From NCBI GenBank assembly GCA_047600805.1, contig JASGKG010000001.1:3224001-3288000 (forward strand): a DNA stretch of 64,000 nucleotides. Direction: 5' to 3'. A program made the translations under genes and the position numbers. Below the pieces are notes generated by a model. That model saw nothing but the letters and a program-made list of their open reading frames with translations. It was not told the origin of the DNA and did not search any database. Of this stretch, positions 27,540 to 35,854 are shown piece by piece. The stretch's first letter is position 1, and every line of letters begins with the position of its first letter. The stretch comes from JADKHC01 sp047600805. Lineage in GTDB: Bacteria; Verrucomicrobiota; Verrucomicrobiia; Opitutales; Opitutaceae.

Positions 27540-27887
27540 ATGCTGGCGTTTCCTGCAGCGATCAAAATCTACGTAGCAATCGAACCAGTAGATATGCGTA
27601 AGCAATACGACGGGCTATGGTCCGCGGTGCAGGCGCAGTTAGACGAAGAGCCCAAGAGCGGAGCGGTCTTTGTCTTCACCAACAAGGAGCGCACCCGTTT
27701 AAAAATGCTTTATTGGGATGGCACCGGCGTATGGGTTTTAGCCAAGCGTTTGGAGCAAGGCCGCTTTTCCTGGCCCAAGCCCAGCCAGGCCAAGCGCAAG
27801 CTCTCGCTCGCCCCGGAAGCCCTGGCTTTGCTCGTGGGCGGCGTGGAACTCAAGCACGGTTCGCTCAAGCCCTGGTATGAACGATAA
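27540..27887 (+). CDS. tnpB: IS66 Orf2 protein TnpB
   Basis: A 115-residue protein of the typical TnpB length. Its opening IKIYVAIEPVDMRKQYDGL and the segments GAVFVFTNKERTRLKMLYWDGTGVWVLAKRLEQGRF are strongly conserved in the IS66 Orf2 family. It is essential for transposition in studied IS66 elements; its activity is unknown. It starts 3 bases after tnpA and precedes the transposase by 55 bases. Confidence 0.95.
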   Translation: MLAFPAAIKIYVAIEPVDMRKQYDGLWSAVQAQLDEEPKSGAVFVFTNKERTRLKMLYWDGTGVWVLAKRLEQGRFSWPKPSQAKRKLSLAPEALALLVGGVELKHGSLKPWYER

Positions 27888-27942
27888 AATAACCACAATA
27901 TTATTGGAACATAATAGCCGGTTGTTGTTCTGAGGTGGCGCG

Positions 27943-29448
27943 ATGCCGCCCGCGGAGGAACTCTACGCCGAAAACCTCGAACTCAAAAATGAGTTGAGCA
28001 CCTTCAGAAACGAAGTGGCCTCGCTACGCTCCCAGATCGCGTGGTTCAAACAACAACTCTTTGGCCCCGGCAAATCCGAGAAGCTCGATCGCGCACAACT
28101 GCTCTTAAAGCTAAACGAACTGGAGAAACTCTGCGCCGCCGAGCGCCCCACCGAGACGATCCACTACGAGCGTACAAAAGGCCCGGGCGAGAAACGCGTC
28201 CTGCCTGCCGAAAGCTTTGCGCACCTGCCAGTGAAAGAAACCGTGGAGATCGTCCCGGAGGCGGTGCGGGCCGATCCCGATTTATACGAACGTATCGGCG
28301 AAGAGCGCACCTTCGAGGTGGACATCGTCCCACCCCAACTCTTCAAACGCGAGATCGTCCGCCCGAAGTACCGGCACCGCCTAGAGCGCCACCGTGCTCC
28401 GCTGCTCGCCCCCGCGCCGAAGCGCGCGGTCGTGGGAGGTTTCGCTTCGGCGGGCCTGATCGCCTGGGCGCTCACCGCCAAATACTGCGATCATCTGCCA
28501 CTTTATCGACAGGAGAAGATGCTGGCGCGGTGGGGTGCGCCGATCTCCCGCCAAAATTTATGCGACTGGGCCGGCGTGGCCACCGCCTTGCTCGAACCGG
28601 TGGTCAAACAGATGAAACAAGACCTGCTGCAGAGCGGTTACGTGCAAGTTGACGAAACACCCATTAGATGCAACGACCCCGACCTGAGGGATGGCAAGAC
28701 CACTCAAGGCTGGCTCTGGGCGCTCTCGCGACCCGGAGGCGATGTCGTCTTTGAATGGCGGCTGTCGCGCCGACATGAAGAAGCCGAGCGACTGCTCGGG
28801 GATTATCGCGGCGTGCTCCAGTCCGACGGCTACGAAGGATACGCCGCCTACGTGCGCTCTCATGCCGATGTCGAATGGGTCGGCTGCTGGGCTCATGCCC
28901 GCCGACGCTTCTTCGAAGCCGCGGCCGAACGCCCGAAAACCGCGCAGCGAGTGCTGCAACTGATCGGGCAACTCTATGCGCTTGAGCAAAAATGGGACGA
29001 AGCCAAAGCGAGCGAACAACGCTCTGCACTTCGCCAGGAACATTTTGCTCGACCCTTGGCTCGGCTCCGGCGTCTCGTATCCGCATTGCAATTACGCGTG
29101 CTGCCTAAATCCGGCCTCGGCCAAGCCTGCGCGTATCTGCTGGGACACTGGCGGCCGCTCACCGCGCACCTGCACCACAGCCAAACCCGACTCGACACCA
29201 ATGCCGTGGAGAATGCCATCCGCCCGAGCAAACTCGGCGCGAAAAACTGGCTCTTCGTCGGACATCCCGATACCGGTGATCGCGCTGCGGTGATCTACTC
29301 GCTCATCGTGTCCTGCCAGCGCCACGGACACAATCCCCACGACTATCTTCGCGACCTGCTCACCCGTTTGCCTGCCATGACAACGGCCGATGACCTGCGC
29401 CCACTGCTGCCTTCCCAGTGGAACCGTCCGACACCGGTTGCATCGTAG
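27943..29448 (+). CDS. tnpC: IS66 transposase TnpC
   Basis: A 501-residue transposase. The N-terminal ~55 residues form a coiled coil (ENLELKNELSTFRNEVASLRSQIAWFKQQLFG), followed by the linker region and a catalytic domain with VDETPIRCNDPDLRDGKTTQGWLWAL (first Asp), LLGDYRGVLQSDGYEGYAAY (second Asp) and the C-terminal LDTNAVENAIRPSKLGAKNWLF (Glu), giving the DDE triad. It ends with the expected PHDYLRDLLTRLP. No frameshift or stop is seen, so it is probably active. The start is the ATG at 27943, which follows GTGGCGCG with little ribosome-site signal. Confidence 0.95.
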   Translation: MPPAEELYAENLELKNELSTFRNEVASLRSQIAWFKQQLFGPGKSEKLDRAQLLLKLNELEKLCAAERPTETIHYERTKGPGEKRVLPAESFAHLPVKETVEIVPEAVRADPDLYERIGEERTFEVDIVPPQLFKREIVRPKYRHRLERHRAPLLAPAPKRAVVGGFASAGLIAWALTAKYCDHLPLYRQEKMLARWGAPISRQNLCDWAGVATALLEPVVKQMKQDLLQSGYVQVDETPIRCNDPDLRDGKTTQGWLWALSRPGGDVVFEWRLSRRHEEAERLLGDYRGVLQSDGYEGYAAYVRSHADVEWVGCWAHARRRFFEAAAERPKTAQRVLQLIGQLYALEQKWDEAKASEQRSALRQEHFARPLARLRRLVSALQLRVLPKSGLGQACAYLLGHWRPLTAHLHHSQTRLDTNAVENAIRPSKLGAKNWLFVGHPDTGDRAAVIYSLIVSCQRHGHNPHDYLRDLLTRLPAMTTADDLRPLLPSQWNRPTPVAS

Positions 29449-29528
29449 CTCTCGTACTTACGCAAAGTCGCGACCGGTAACTCTCGTACCTACGACCACG
29501 TCAAGGGGGCATCCGAGGCGACGCTTAC

Positions 29529-29536
29529 TCTTCAGC
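29529..29536. repeat. IS66 target-site duplication, right copy
   Basis: TCTTCAGC follows the right inverted repeat directly and matches 27059-27066 exactly. Confidence 0.93.
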
Positions 29537-29602
29537 CTGGCTATTTCTAATTGCTCCCGGTAAAGGTTCGGCCAGCATTGGTGGTTTTCACCATCGCCCT
29601 CC

Positions 29603-30598
29603 ATGAGCAAAGAAGCATCCACACATGCCACCGGCAACAAAGGCTGGGTCGGCTATCGTCCCGAAATTAAGGTCCTCGATTGCACCGTCCGCGACGGCGG
29701 TCTGATGAACGACCACAATTTCCCGCTGGAATTCGTGCAGGCTGTGTATGCCGCCGATTGCGCCGCCGGCGTAGATTACATGGAAATGGGCTACAAGGGC
29801 ATGGCCAGCATGTATCCGTCTTCGAAATACGGCCTGTGGAAATTTTGCACCGAGGAAAACATGCGCAAGGTCGTCGGCGAAAAGAAAGGTCCGACAAAAA
29901 TCTCTGTGATGGCCGACGCTGAACGCACCGTCCTCGCTGACATTCTTCCCCGTGAAAAAAGCGTGGTCGACCTCATCCGCGTCGCCACCTACATCCACCA
30001 GATTCCTTCGGCACTGGAGATCGTAAACGATGCGCACAAGAAAGGCTACGAAACCGCGCTGAACATTATGGCGGTTTCAACGGTTCCCGAAAGTGAACTC
30101 GAAAGCGCGCTTGAGATCATCGTGCAAAGTCCGGTCAACACACTCTACGTGGTCGACAGTTTCGGCACGCTCTACAGCGAGCAGATTCGCGGGCTCGTTC
30201 AACGTTTCCAGAAATACACGCTACCGACAAAGAAAGAGCTCGGCATTCACACGCACAACAACCTGCAGCTCGCGTTTGCCAACACCATCGAAGCGATTGT
30301 GCTCGGCTGCAACTACGTCGACGCCAGCATCGCCGGGCTCGGACGCGGCGCCGGCAATTGCCCGCTCGAACTCGCGCTCAGCTTCCTGCACAACCCGAAG
30401 TTCAAGATGCGGCCGGTGCTCGAAGCCATCCAGAACACGGTCGAACCTTACCGCGAGGAACTCCGCTGGGGCTTCGCCATTCCGTACATGCTCACCGGCT
30501 ATTTGAACCAACATCCGAAAGCCGCGATGCAGTTCATGGAAGGCGACGATTTCCGAAACATCGTCAAGTTCTACGACGAGGCCGTGCAGCAACCGTAA
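29603..30598 (+). CDS. DRE-TIM metallolyase / HMGL-like aldolase
   Basis: A 331-residue TIM-barrel protein. Residues 24-33, LDCTVRDGGL, match the D(T/C)xRDG metal- and substrate-binding start of HMG-CoA-lyase-like aldolases, and IHTHNNLQLAFAN supplies the second metal-binding pair (HxHN). VDASIAGLGRGAGNCPLELAL is the following family block. Proteins of this subgroup are annotated as 4-hydroxy-2-oxovalerate aldolase-like; the true substrate is unknown, and no aldehyde dehydrogenase or hydratase partner is present. The upstream region was interrupted by IS66, which now ends 74 bases before the start, so its promoter may have changed. Confidence 0.82.
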   Translation: MSKEASTHATGNKGWVGYRPEIKVLDCTVRDGGLMNDHNFPLEFVQAVYAADCAAGVDYMEMGYKGMASMYPSSKYGLWKFCTEENMRKVVGEKKGPTKISVMADAERTVLADILPREKSVVDLIRVATYIHQIPSALEIVNDAHKKGYETALNIMAVSTVPESELESALEIIVQSPVNTLYVVDSFGTLYSEQIRGLVQRFQKYTLPTKKELGIHTHNNLQLAFANTIEAIVLGCNYVDASIAGLGRGAGNCPLELALSFLHNPKFKMRPVLEAIQNTVEPYREELRWGFAIPYMLTGYLNQHPKAAMQFMEGDDFRNIVKFYDEAVQQP

Positions 30599-30650
30599 AA
30601 GCGTCGCGGAAATCTTCCGCCGTGAGCACGGTCGCCACGTTTTAAAATAA

Positions 30651-30679
30651 AAAAGCCCGGATACGTGCGGGCTTTTTTT
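30651..30679. terminator. Bidirectional terminator between aldolase and sulfatase genes
   Basis: AAAAGCCCG (30651-30659) pairs with CGGGCTTTT (30668-30676) around an 8-base loop. A T tract follows on the plus strand and an A tract precedes, so it suits both convergent genes. Confidence 0.88.
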
Positions 30680-30759
30680 GTGTGCGGCTAAATTGAAGTA
30701 TCTTAGCCCCGGCAGGTGATGCACACCCAACCTGCGGCTAAAGTCGGGCAGCAGCTGAA

Positions 30760-32262
30760 TTAGTTCTTCGGCGCCGGTTCGGCTTGGTTGCCGACATAGG
30801 TTTTAACGAGCGCAGAGAGCTCTTTCACGATCGGTGCGTATTTTGGATCGTTGACGAGGTTTTTGAGCTCGTGCGGGTCGTTAGCCGGATCGATCAACAT
30901 CGCGCCGGCGCCACGTCCATAGAACTCAGCATAACGCCACTGCTCCGTACGCACCACTGCGCCGGTGATGCCGCGGCCATGTTCGTTCCAAACACAATAT
31001 GCGGGATGGTTCCATTCGGTTTTGGGATTCTCAAGCAGCGGACGCAGGCTGAGGCCCTCAAGCTCCTTCACAGCCGGCAAACCACACAGGTCCACGAGCG
31101 TGGGATAAATATCCACCGACTGCACGATACGGGGCGACGAGCGGCCATTGCCTCTGGCGCGTGGATCGTAAATCATCAACGGGATGCGTGCGCCTTGTTC
31201 CCACAGAGAACCGGCTTTGGACCATTTCCCCTTTTCGCCGAGCTGATAGCCGTTGTCGCCCCAGAAAACCACGATGGTGTTGTCGGCCAGCCCGAGCGCC
31301 TTGAGCTCTTCAAGCACGCGCCCGACGTTCCAATCCACGTACGAAACACAGGCGAGGTACGCACGAATCATTTCCTTCGCCTGTTGAGGCGTGGCGGGGC
31401 GCGCGATGAAAAGATCCGCATTGTTGGGCCGGATGCTGCCGGCCGGAAAACCTTCGGGAACGGTCGGCCGCGGCTGGAAATCGACCGGGAGCGGCATGTC
31501 GTCGACCTTGTACAAATCGAAGAAACGTTTTGGCGCGATGAGCGGGCTGTGCGGCTTTGAAAGACCAAACGCGAGGAAGAAGGGCTTGTCGCCGACCTTG
31601 TACTTCCGCAAAAGCTCCAGCGCCTTGTCGGTTTTGATTGTATCGTTTTGAGGAGGATCTTCGTCGTCAGGCGTGGCCTCCCAACGATCAGATTTGGAAG
31701 CACGGGCGCGATCTTGCGCGACCATGTTTTTGACATGCGCCTCGTCCTCCGCCGCCGTTGCCGGTTTTACCACAGGGGCCGCTTCTTTCTTCGCATTCGG
31801 CGCGTCCTCGCCATAGTAGCGGGCCTCGCCGCCTTCCACCCAAGCGTCGGTGTCGTCCAAGCCTTCGTGGAAAATTTTCCCTGAACGCAGCGTGACGTAG
31901 CCTTGCTGACGGAAATATTTCGGCAAAGAAACCCAATCGGGATGTTGCGCGCCGAACCAATTCCTATTCCCCTGAACACCTGTCGTGGTCGTATGGCGGC
32001 CGGTCAGCATTGATGTGCGCGACGGGCAGCATAGCGGGTATTGGCAATAGGCGCGTTCAAAGCGCACACCTTGGCCGGCGAGTTGATCCAGGTTTGGCGT
32101 CTTTACCGGAGTGTCTCCGTAACAAGCCAGCTCCGCGCGGAGATCGTCAGAAATAATGAACAAGACGTTCATCTTCTTTTGCTCAACGGCCGTGGCAACG
32201 TTCGGCAGAAGTGAAGCGGCGGTGGCAAGAGTCGCGGTGACAGCTAACCGGGGGTGATTCAT
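30760..32262 (-). CDS. Secreted sulfatase (iduronate-2-sulfatase-like)
   Basis: A 500-residue type I sulfatase; I start it at the ATG at 32262, which gives a signal peptide (MNHPRLAVTATLATAASLLP, then VATA). The metal-binding NVLFIISDDLRAEL is at ~32-45, and the formylglycine site reads CCPSRTSMLTGR with Cys78 in a CxPxR context. Other family pieces are KTPNLDQLA, FFLAFGLSKPHSP and VVFWGDNGYQLGEKGKWSK. It would remove sulfate from a polysaccharide in the periplasm or outside. A formylglycine-generating enzyme is needed but not seen in this window. Large sulfatase sets are typical of Verrucomicrobiota feeding on sulfated glycans. Confidence 0.92.
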   Translation of the reverse strand: MNHPRLAVTATLATAASLLPNVATAVEQKKMNVLFIISDDLRAELACYGDTPVKTPNLDQLAGQGVRFERAYCQYPLCCPSRTSMLTGRHTTTTGVQGNRNWFGAQHPDWVSLPKYFRQQGYVTLRSGKIFHEGLDDTDAWVEGGEARYYGEDAPNAKKEAAPVVKPATAAEDEAHVKNMVAQDRARASKSDRWEATPDDEDPPQNDTIKTDKALELLRKYKVGDKPFFLAFGLSKPHSPLIAPKRFFDLYKVDDMPLPVDFQPRPTVPEGFPAGSIRPNNADLFIARPATPQQAKEMIRAYLACVSYVDWNVGRVLEELKALGLADNTIVVFWGDNGYQLGEKGKWSKAGSLWEQGARIPLMIYDPRARGNGRSSPRIVQSVDIYPTLVDLCGLPAVKELEGLSLRPLLENPKTEWNHPAYCVWNEHGRGITGAVVRTEQWRYAEFYGRGAGAMLIDPANDPHELKNLVNDPKYAPIVKELSALVKTYVGNQAEPAPKN

Positions 32263-32390
32263 ATCAGCAAGAAAACCACGGCGGAAATTTCCCGCAAGGC
32301 GGGATAACATCTTACAGTTGCGGTGTAAGAACGCGTGGGACGAGAAAGATTTTTCCTGACGCGCCACGCCGAGCCGTACAGCATGACCCT

Positions 32391-32918
32391 ATGCTTTCCA
32401 CCCTCGTCATGACCGTGATCAGCCCGGACCGTCCGGGCATCGTCGAACTTGTTACGTCGCACGTCGTGAGCCACGGCGGCAACTGGCTTGAAAGCCGCAT
32501 GTGCCGGCTCGGCGGACAATTCGCCGGCATCGTCCGCGTAGAAGTTCCGGAAGAGAAAAGCGGGCAGCTTCTCGCCGCGCTCGCCACTTTGCAAAAGGAT
32601 GGCCTGCAAATATCGGCCCGCAAAGAAGCGCCAGCGGCAAACTCAGCGCGTGGTACGGTGGCGACCGTCGAACTGGTCGGCCAGGACCGCCCTGGCATTT
32701 TGCATCAGATCTCACGTGTGCTCGCGCAAAACGGAGTGAACGTCGAAGAGCTTTCGTCAGATCGCGTGAGCGCGCCGATGGACGGCTCGATGTTGTTCCA
32801 AGCGCGCGCCTCGGTTTTGCTTCCGGCAGGTGTTTCGATTGGGCAGTTGCGCGGCGAACTCGAACGCATCGCGTCCGACCTAATGGTCGACGTGAGCGTT
32901 ATGCCTGTGCGGAACTGA
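32391..32918 (+). CDS. Two-ACT-domain protein, GcvR-like
   Basis: A 175-residue protein made of two ACT domains, each opening with the DRPGI signature (MTVISPDRPGIVELV at ~7-21 and VELVGQDRPGILHQI at ~91-105). This is the layout of GcvR, which in E. coli works with GcvA to repress the glycine cleavage genes. A small-molecule (amino-acid) sensor role is likely. gcvP lies 14 kb away at 47344, and no GcvA-type regulator is visible, so the GcvR function is only a possibility. It diverges from the sulfatase gene and ends shortly before a strong terminator. Confidence 0.85.
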   Translation: MLSTLVMTVISPDRPGIVELVTSHVVSHGGNWLESRMCRLGGQFAGIVRVEVPEEKSGQLLAALATLQKDGLQISARKEAPAANSARGTVATVELVGQDRPGILHQISRVLAQNGVNVEELSSDRVSAPMDGSMLFQARASVLLPAGVSIGQLRGELERIASDLMVDVSVMPVRN

Positions 32919-32954
32919 CCGCCTAGGTTCCGTCGCGTTTTTGCAGGACACAAA

Positions 32955-32980
32955 AAAGCCCGGCTCGAATGCCGGGCTTT
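32955..32980. terminator. Bidirectional terminator
   Basis: A perfect 10-bp stem, AAAGCCCGGC (32955-32964) with GCCGGGCTTT (32971-32980), loop of 6. The A run at 32952-32957 gives a T tract for the minus-strand gene ending at 32987; the plus-strand ACT gene reads into it from the other side. Confidence 0.9.
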
Positions 32981-32986
32981 GAAATT

Positions 32987-33307
32987 TTAGGCCTGAGTGA
33001 TGGCTCGGGCGTGGATCCAGAATCGCGAAACCACCAGGCTGTCGCGCTTCAGATCATAGCCGAACTCGGTGTCGATCACCTGCCAGTTCACCGTGGCGGC
33101 GGTGCCATTGTTGGTTCCAGCCGAAGCGAGCGAACGAAGGCGCTGCCATTCGCGCACAGCCAACAACCGGGCAGAGACAAAGGCTTCCTCAATGGTTCGG
33201 TAGACGCCACACGCTTGAGTCTTCTGCATCGGCTTACCTTCCTCGGACGGGACCAAGGAGAAATGCAGGACCGCATACTCTTCAGGACCAAATGGCGTGT
33301 CATTCAT
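32987..33307 (-). CDS. Small hypothetical protein
   Basis: A 106-residue soluble protein if started at the ATG at 33307 (MNDTPFGPEEYAVLHF); a second ATG at 33319 and a longer frame to 33379 are possible, and no ribosome-binding site decides between them. I do not recognise the family. It has no signal peptide or membrane helix, and its composition (regular alternation, IEEAFVSARLLAVREWQRL helix, VNWQVIDTEFGYDL strand) looks like a genuine small alpha/beta protein. A strong terminator follows its stop. It lies upstream-facing to the RNA methyltransferase pair on the same strand, 55 bases downstream of trmH-like. Confidence 0.6.
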   Translation of the reverse strand: MNDTPFGPEEYAVLHFSLVPSEEGKPMQKTQACGVYRTIEEAFVSARLLAVREWQRLRSLASAGTNNGTAATVNWQVIDTEFGYDLKRDSLVVSRFWIHARAITQA

Positions 33308-33362
33308 ACGAGGAGGCATTGAGCGGGAACTGTGCCAATTGACACCTTGCACGCAAGTCGGT

Positions 33363-34112
33363 TCAGCGTGTTTTTGCAAAAAACTCCCAACAAAGTACGG
33401 CGGTTGCTGACGAGACGTTAAGGGATTCCACTACACCGGTGCCCGGAATCGTGACGAGTTCCGAACAGACGGCGGCGATCTGGGGCGAGAGCCCGTGCTC
33501 TTCATTGCCCAGAACCAATGCCACTGGTTTTTTCCGGTCCACCGCACCAGTGGCCTTGCGCAGCGAGATCGCGCCTTGCACCGCCGTGCCGATCACGCGG
33601 TAGTGCTGCGCGAGTTCGCGGCAAAAACCGGCCAAGTCCTTCGCGGCAAAAATCTCGAGGTTTTCCAAACCGCCCTCCGAAATTCGATAGGCGGCCTCGC
33701 CGGGAAGCGCTTGCTGCGGATGATCAGCCACAACGATTTGCTTCACACCAAAAAACGCCGCGGTCCGCGCGATCGCCCCTAGGTTGTGAGCGTTGCCAAC
33801 ACGATCGAGAATGAGGAGCGGCGCACACGTGCGAGCCCATTTGGCGATGTCTTGCGGAGTGGGCGCACGCAGCGGACGTGCTTCGACGATTGCGACGATG
33901 CCAGCGTGATGAATCGTGCCTGCGACCTTTTCGAGTTCAGACGAGTCAACGCAGCGGTAGACCTTGCGAGCAGCGGCGAGCGCCTTGCAGATGGCGCCGA
34001 TTTTTCGGCCCGTCGCGTAGTCAAAATACAAGCGTTTGATAGAAGCTGGATTGGCTTTGAAACGCGCTTGAACGGCAGCGAGTCCGCACAATGGAATCTC
34101 TTTCGGCTTCAT
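33363..34112 (-). CDS. TrmH/SpoU-family RNA 2'-O-methyltransferase
   Basis: A 249-residue SPOUT methyltransferase. The three trefoil-knot motifs are present: LILDRVGNAHNLGAIARTAAFFGV (motif 1, with the Asn-Arg pair), ALVLGNEEHGLS (motif 2) and IPGTGVVESLNVSSATAVLCWEF (motif 3). It carries an N-terminal substrate-binding region of ~85 residues. The start at 34112 (MKPKEIPL) overlaps the stop of the rlmM-like gene by four bases (ATGA), so the two are translationally coupled. It methylates a ribose in tRNA or rRNA; the exact position cannot be told from sequence alone. Confidence 0.9.
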   Translation of the reverse strand: MKPKEIPLCGLAAVQARFKANPASIKRLYFDYATGRKIGAICKALAAARKVYRCVDSSELEKVAGTIHHAGIVAIVEARPLRAPTPQDIAKWARTCAPLLILDRVGNAHNLGAIARTAAFFGVKQIVVADHPQQALPGEAAYRISEGGLENLEIFAAKDLAGFCRELAQHYRVIGTAVQGAISLRKATGAVDRKKPVALVLGNEEHGLSPQIAAVCSELVTIPGTGVVESLNVSSATAVLCWEFFAKTR

Positions 34113-35116
34113 GGGTTCACTTCTCCCACCAACGTAAACTCTTCGCGATCGTGATAAAGATGTCGGATGCGCAGCCCGTGCGCCTGCGTGGCGAGCACGC
34201 CATTTGAAGCGGTGATCTCGCGTAACAACGCTATCGAATCCACGCGGCCGAACTTGAGGATCACGACAAAACGTCGGCACCAACGCCGTGCGATCCAAGG
34301 CTCGATCAGGTTGCGCATCACGTGATGCGGCTCCTCGACCAAGTCGCAAAACAGCCAGTCCACCGGCTTTCCTTCGGCAGGCTCGAAGCGAAAAGCATCC
34401 TCGCGGCGATGCTCGATCAACGGATTATCCAGTGCACCGCCTTTCAACGGACCGTTGTCAACCGCGATCACTTTCGCCCCGCGTTTCGCTGCGCTGTAAC
34501 TCCAGCCGCCCGGCGCCGCGCCAAGATCCACGACCGTTTCGCCGCTGGCTGGCTCACGACCGAACACGACGTACGCCTCTTCGACTTTCAGGTACGAGCG
34601 CGACGGCGCCAGCGAATCGTCAGCCATGCGCCGCTGACCGCCAAAGACACATTCGCGCGCGACGAACAGACGCCCGAAGTCCGCGAAGAAAACGAACAGG
34701 CCGCGCGCCTGAGCCACGCCACGCGGCTTCTCGGTAGTCGCTAGTTTGGCAACACGCGACATGCGCTTGCGGAGAATTTCCCCGAACGCTTTCTCAACGC
34801 CATCCGCGCGCCGCCCCAGACCGTCCAGCCCGGAAGCCATTTCAAAAACCAAGGGCCACGCGCCTTCGAAACGCTCCGTCTTCGCAGAGGCCAAAAACAA
34901 ATCCTGAATTTTCGTCGCCAGCCCGTTGACCGTGTCGGCCGTGATTTCTTGGACGTCGAGCAGCGCCGCGTGCGCGAAGCAAAGATCCGGCAAGGGCGTT
35001 GTAACATTTTCCGCGCGCAGCCAACCGCCACCGATCTCTGCTACAACGATTCCGCGCCAACGCAGCTCCTTCTCCAGGTTGGTCTCGAATCCAGGTTGGC
35101 AGCGAAAAATGATCAC
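34109..35116 (-). CDS. RlmM-like 23S rRNA ribose methyltransferase
   Basis: A 335-residue protein if begun at the GTG at 35116; an ATG at 35206 is in frame but overlaps the divergent BON gene's start, which makes it unlikely. The N-terminal part (IIFRCQPGFETNLEKELRWRG) fits the THUMP-like start of RlmM, which modifies C2498 of E. coli 23S rRNA. The Rossmann domain has VVDLGAAPGGWSYSAAKRGAKVIAVDNGPL for SAM binding, with the Asp in LFCDLVEEP and the Lys in VVILKFGR as members of the catalytic set. It overlaps the SPOUT gene, giving a two-gene RNA-methylation unit. Confidence 0.82.
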   Translation of the reverse strand: MIIFRCQPGFETNLEKELRWRGIVVAEIGGGWLRAENVTTPLPDLCFAHAALLDVQEITADTVNGLATKIQDLFLASAKTERFEGAWPLVFEMASGLDGLGRRADGVEKAFGEILRKRMSRVAKLATTEKPRGVAQARGLFVFFADFGRLFVARECVFGGQRRMADDSLAPSRSYLKVEEAYVVFGREPASGETVVDLGAAPGGWSYSAAKRGAKVIAVDNGPLKGGALDNPLIEHRREDAFRFEPAEGKPVDWLFCDLVEEPHHVMRNLIEPWIARRWCRRFVVILKFGRVDSIALLREITASNGVLATQAHGLRIRHLYHDREEFTLVGEVNP

Positions 35117-35204
35117 GGCTCCAACGTGGCAAGTGCGCCGACCGCGGCGAGTTAAAACCAAAGCGTTGAACCTCCGAGCAGTTTCCCTGTCGATAGCGCC
35201 CAAC

Positions 35205-35741
35205 ATGAAAGCCCTGTTCTTCTTCCTGCTCGGAGCCGCCGCTGGCGCGTACGCCTACCACTATTATCTGACGAAACCCGCAACAACTACCTCAGGCCAG
35301 GCCGTGGCCGCGGGGGAGCCGACGACTGCGACCACCACGGAAAAATCAGGCTCTGTAACCGACCGTGCCGTCAGCAAGGCGGAATCGGCTCGCGACGCGA
35401 TCGCCTCCAAATTTGCCGAATGGCATCTCACTCCGGCCGAGATTCGCGCGGACTTGGAACGCACCGGTCAGGTGGTGAGAACAAAAGCCCACGCCGCGGG
35501 TGAAACGATTGCAGCCGCAACTTCCAACGCCCGCATCATCGCCATGATCAAGGCCAAGTACACCTTGGACAAAGAGCTTTCCGCGCGCGCCATCGAGGTC
35601 GACTGCGAGGCTGGCCAGGTCACGCTGCGCGGAAACGTTGCCAATACAGAGCTTATCGCCAAGGCCGTGGCCATCGCGATGGACACCGATGGCGTGGTGA
35701 AGGTGAAATCGCTGCTCACCGCGCCAAGCGGCCAGGGCTGA
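35205..35741 (+). CDS. BON-domain envelope protein
   Basis: A 178-residue protein with an N-terminal hydrophobic anchor or signal (MKALFFFLLGAAAGAYAYHYYL), a Thr/Ala-rich linker, and a C-terminal BON domain (residues ~120-172: MIKAKYTLDKELSARAIEVDCEAGQVTLRGNV and VVKVKSLL). BON domains bind membranes or osmotically linked partners such as OsmY. It diverges from the rlmM-like gene by about 88 bases. Osmotic or envelope stress is a reasonable guess, but nothing in the sequence proves it. Confidence 0.85.
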   Translation: MKALFFFLLGAAAGAYAYHYYLTKPATTTSGQAVAAGEPTTATTTEKSGSVTDRAVSKAESARDAIASKFAEWHLTPAEIRADLERTGQVVRTKAHAAGETIAAATSNARIIAMIKAKYTLDKELSARAIEVDCEAGQVTLRGNVANTELIAKAVAIAMDTDGVVKVKSLLTAPSGQG

Positions 35742-35854
35742 CGCTTTCGGAACACAGTTGACCGAGCGCTCCCTCTCGGCGCAGGCAAAAAAGTTCCTCC
35801 GCCGTTTTCGCTTTTTCGCTTTAACCCCGTCCGTGGTTGGGCACATTGCAGTAC

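Larger units (their letters stand above)
27067..29528 (+). mobile_element. Complete IS66-family insertion sequence (2462 bp)
   Basis: The element is bounded by terminal inverted repeats beginning GTAAGCGTC (27067-27075) with its reverse complement GACGCTTAC (29520-29528), and by perfect 8-bp direct repeats TCTTCAGC. Inside are the three standard IS66 genes tnpA, tnpB and tnpC in order on the plus strand, all open. GTAAGC is the typical IS66 end. The motif TACGAGAG occurs at 27095-27102 and twice inverted at the right end (29449-29456, 29481-29488), perhaps as subterminal transposase sites. Intact genes and an undamaged target duplication suggest a recent insertion between the TonB receptor and aldolase genes. 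Confidence 0.95.
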
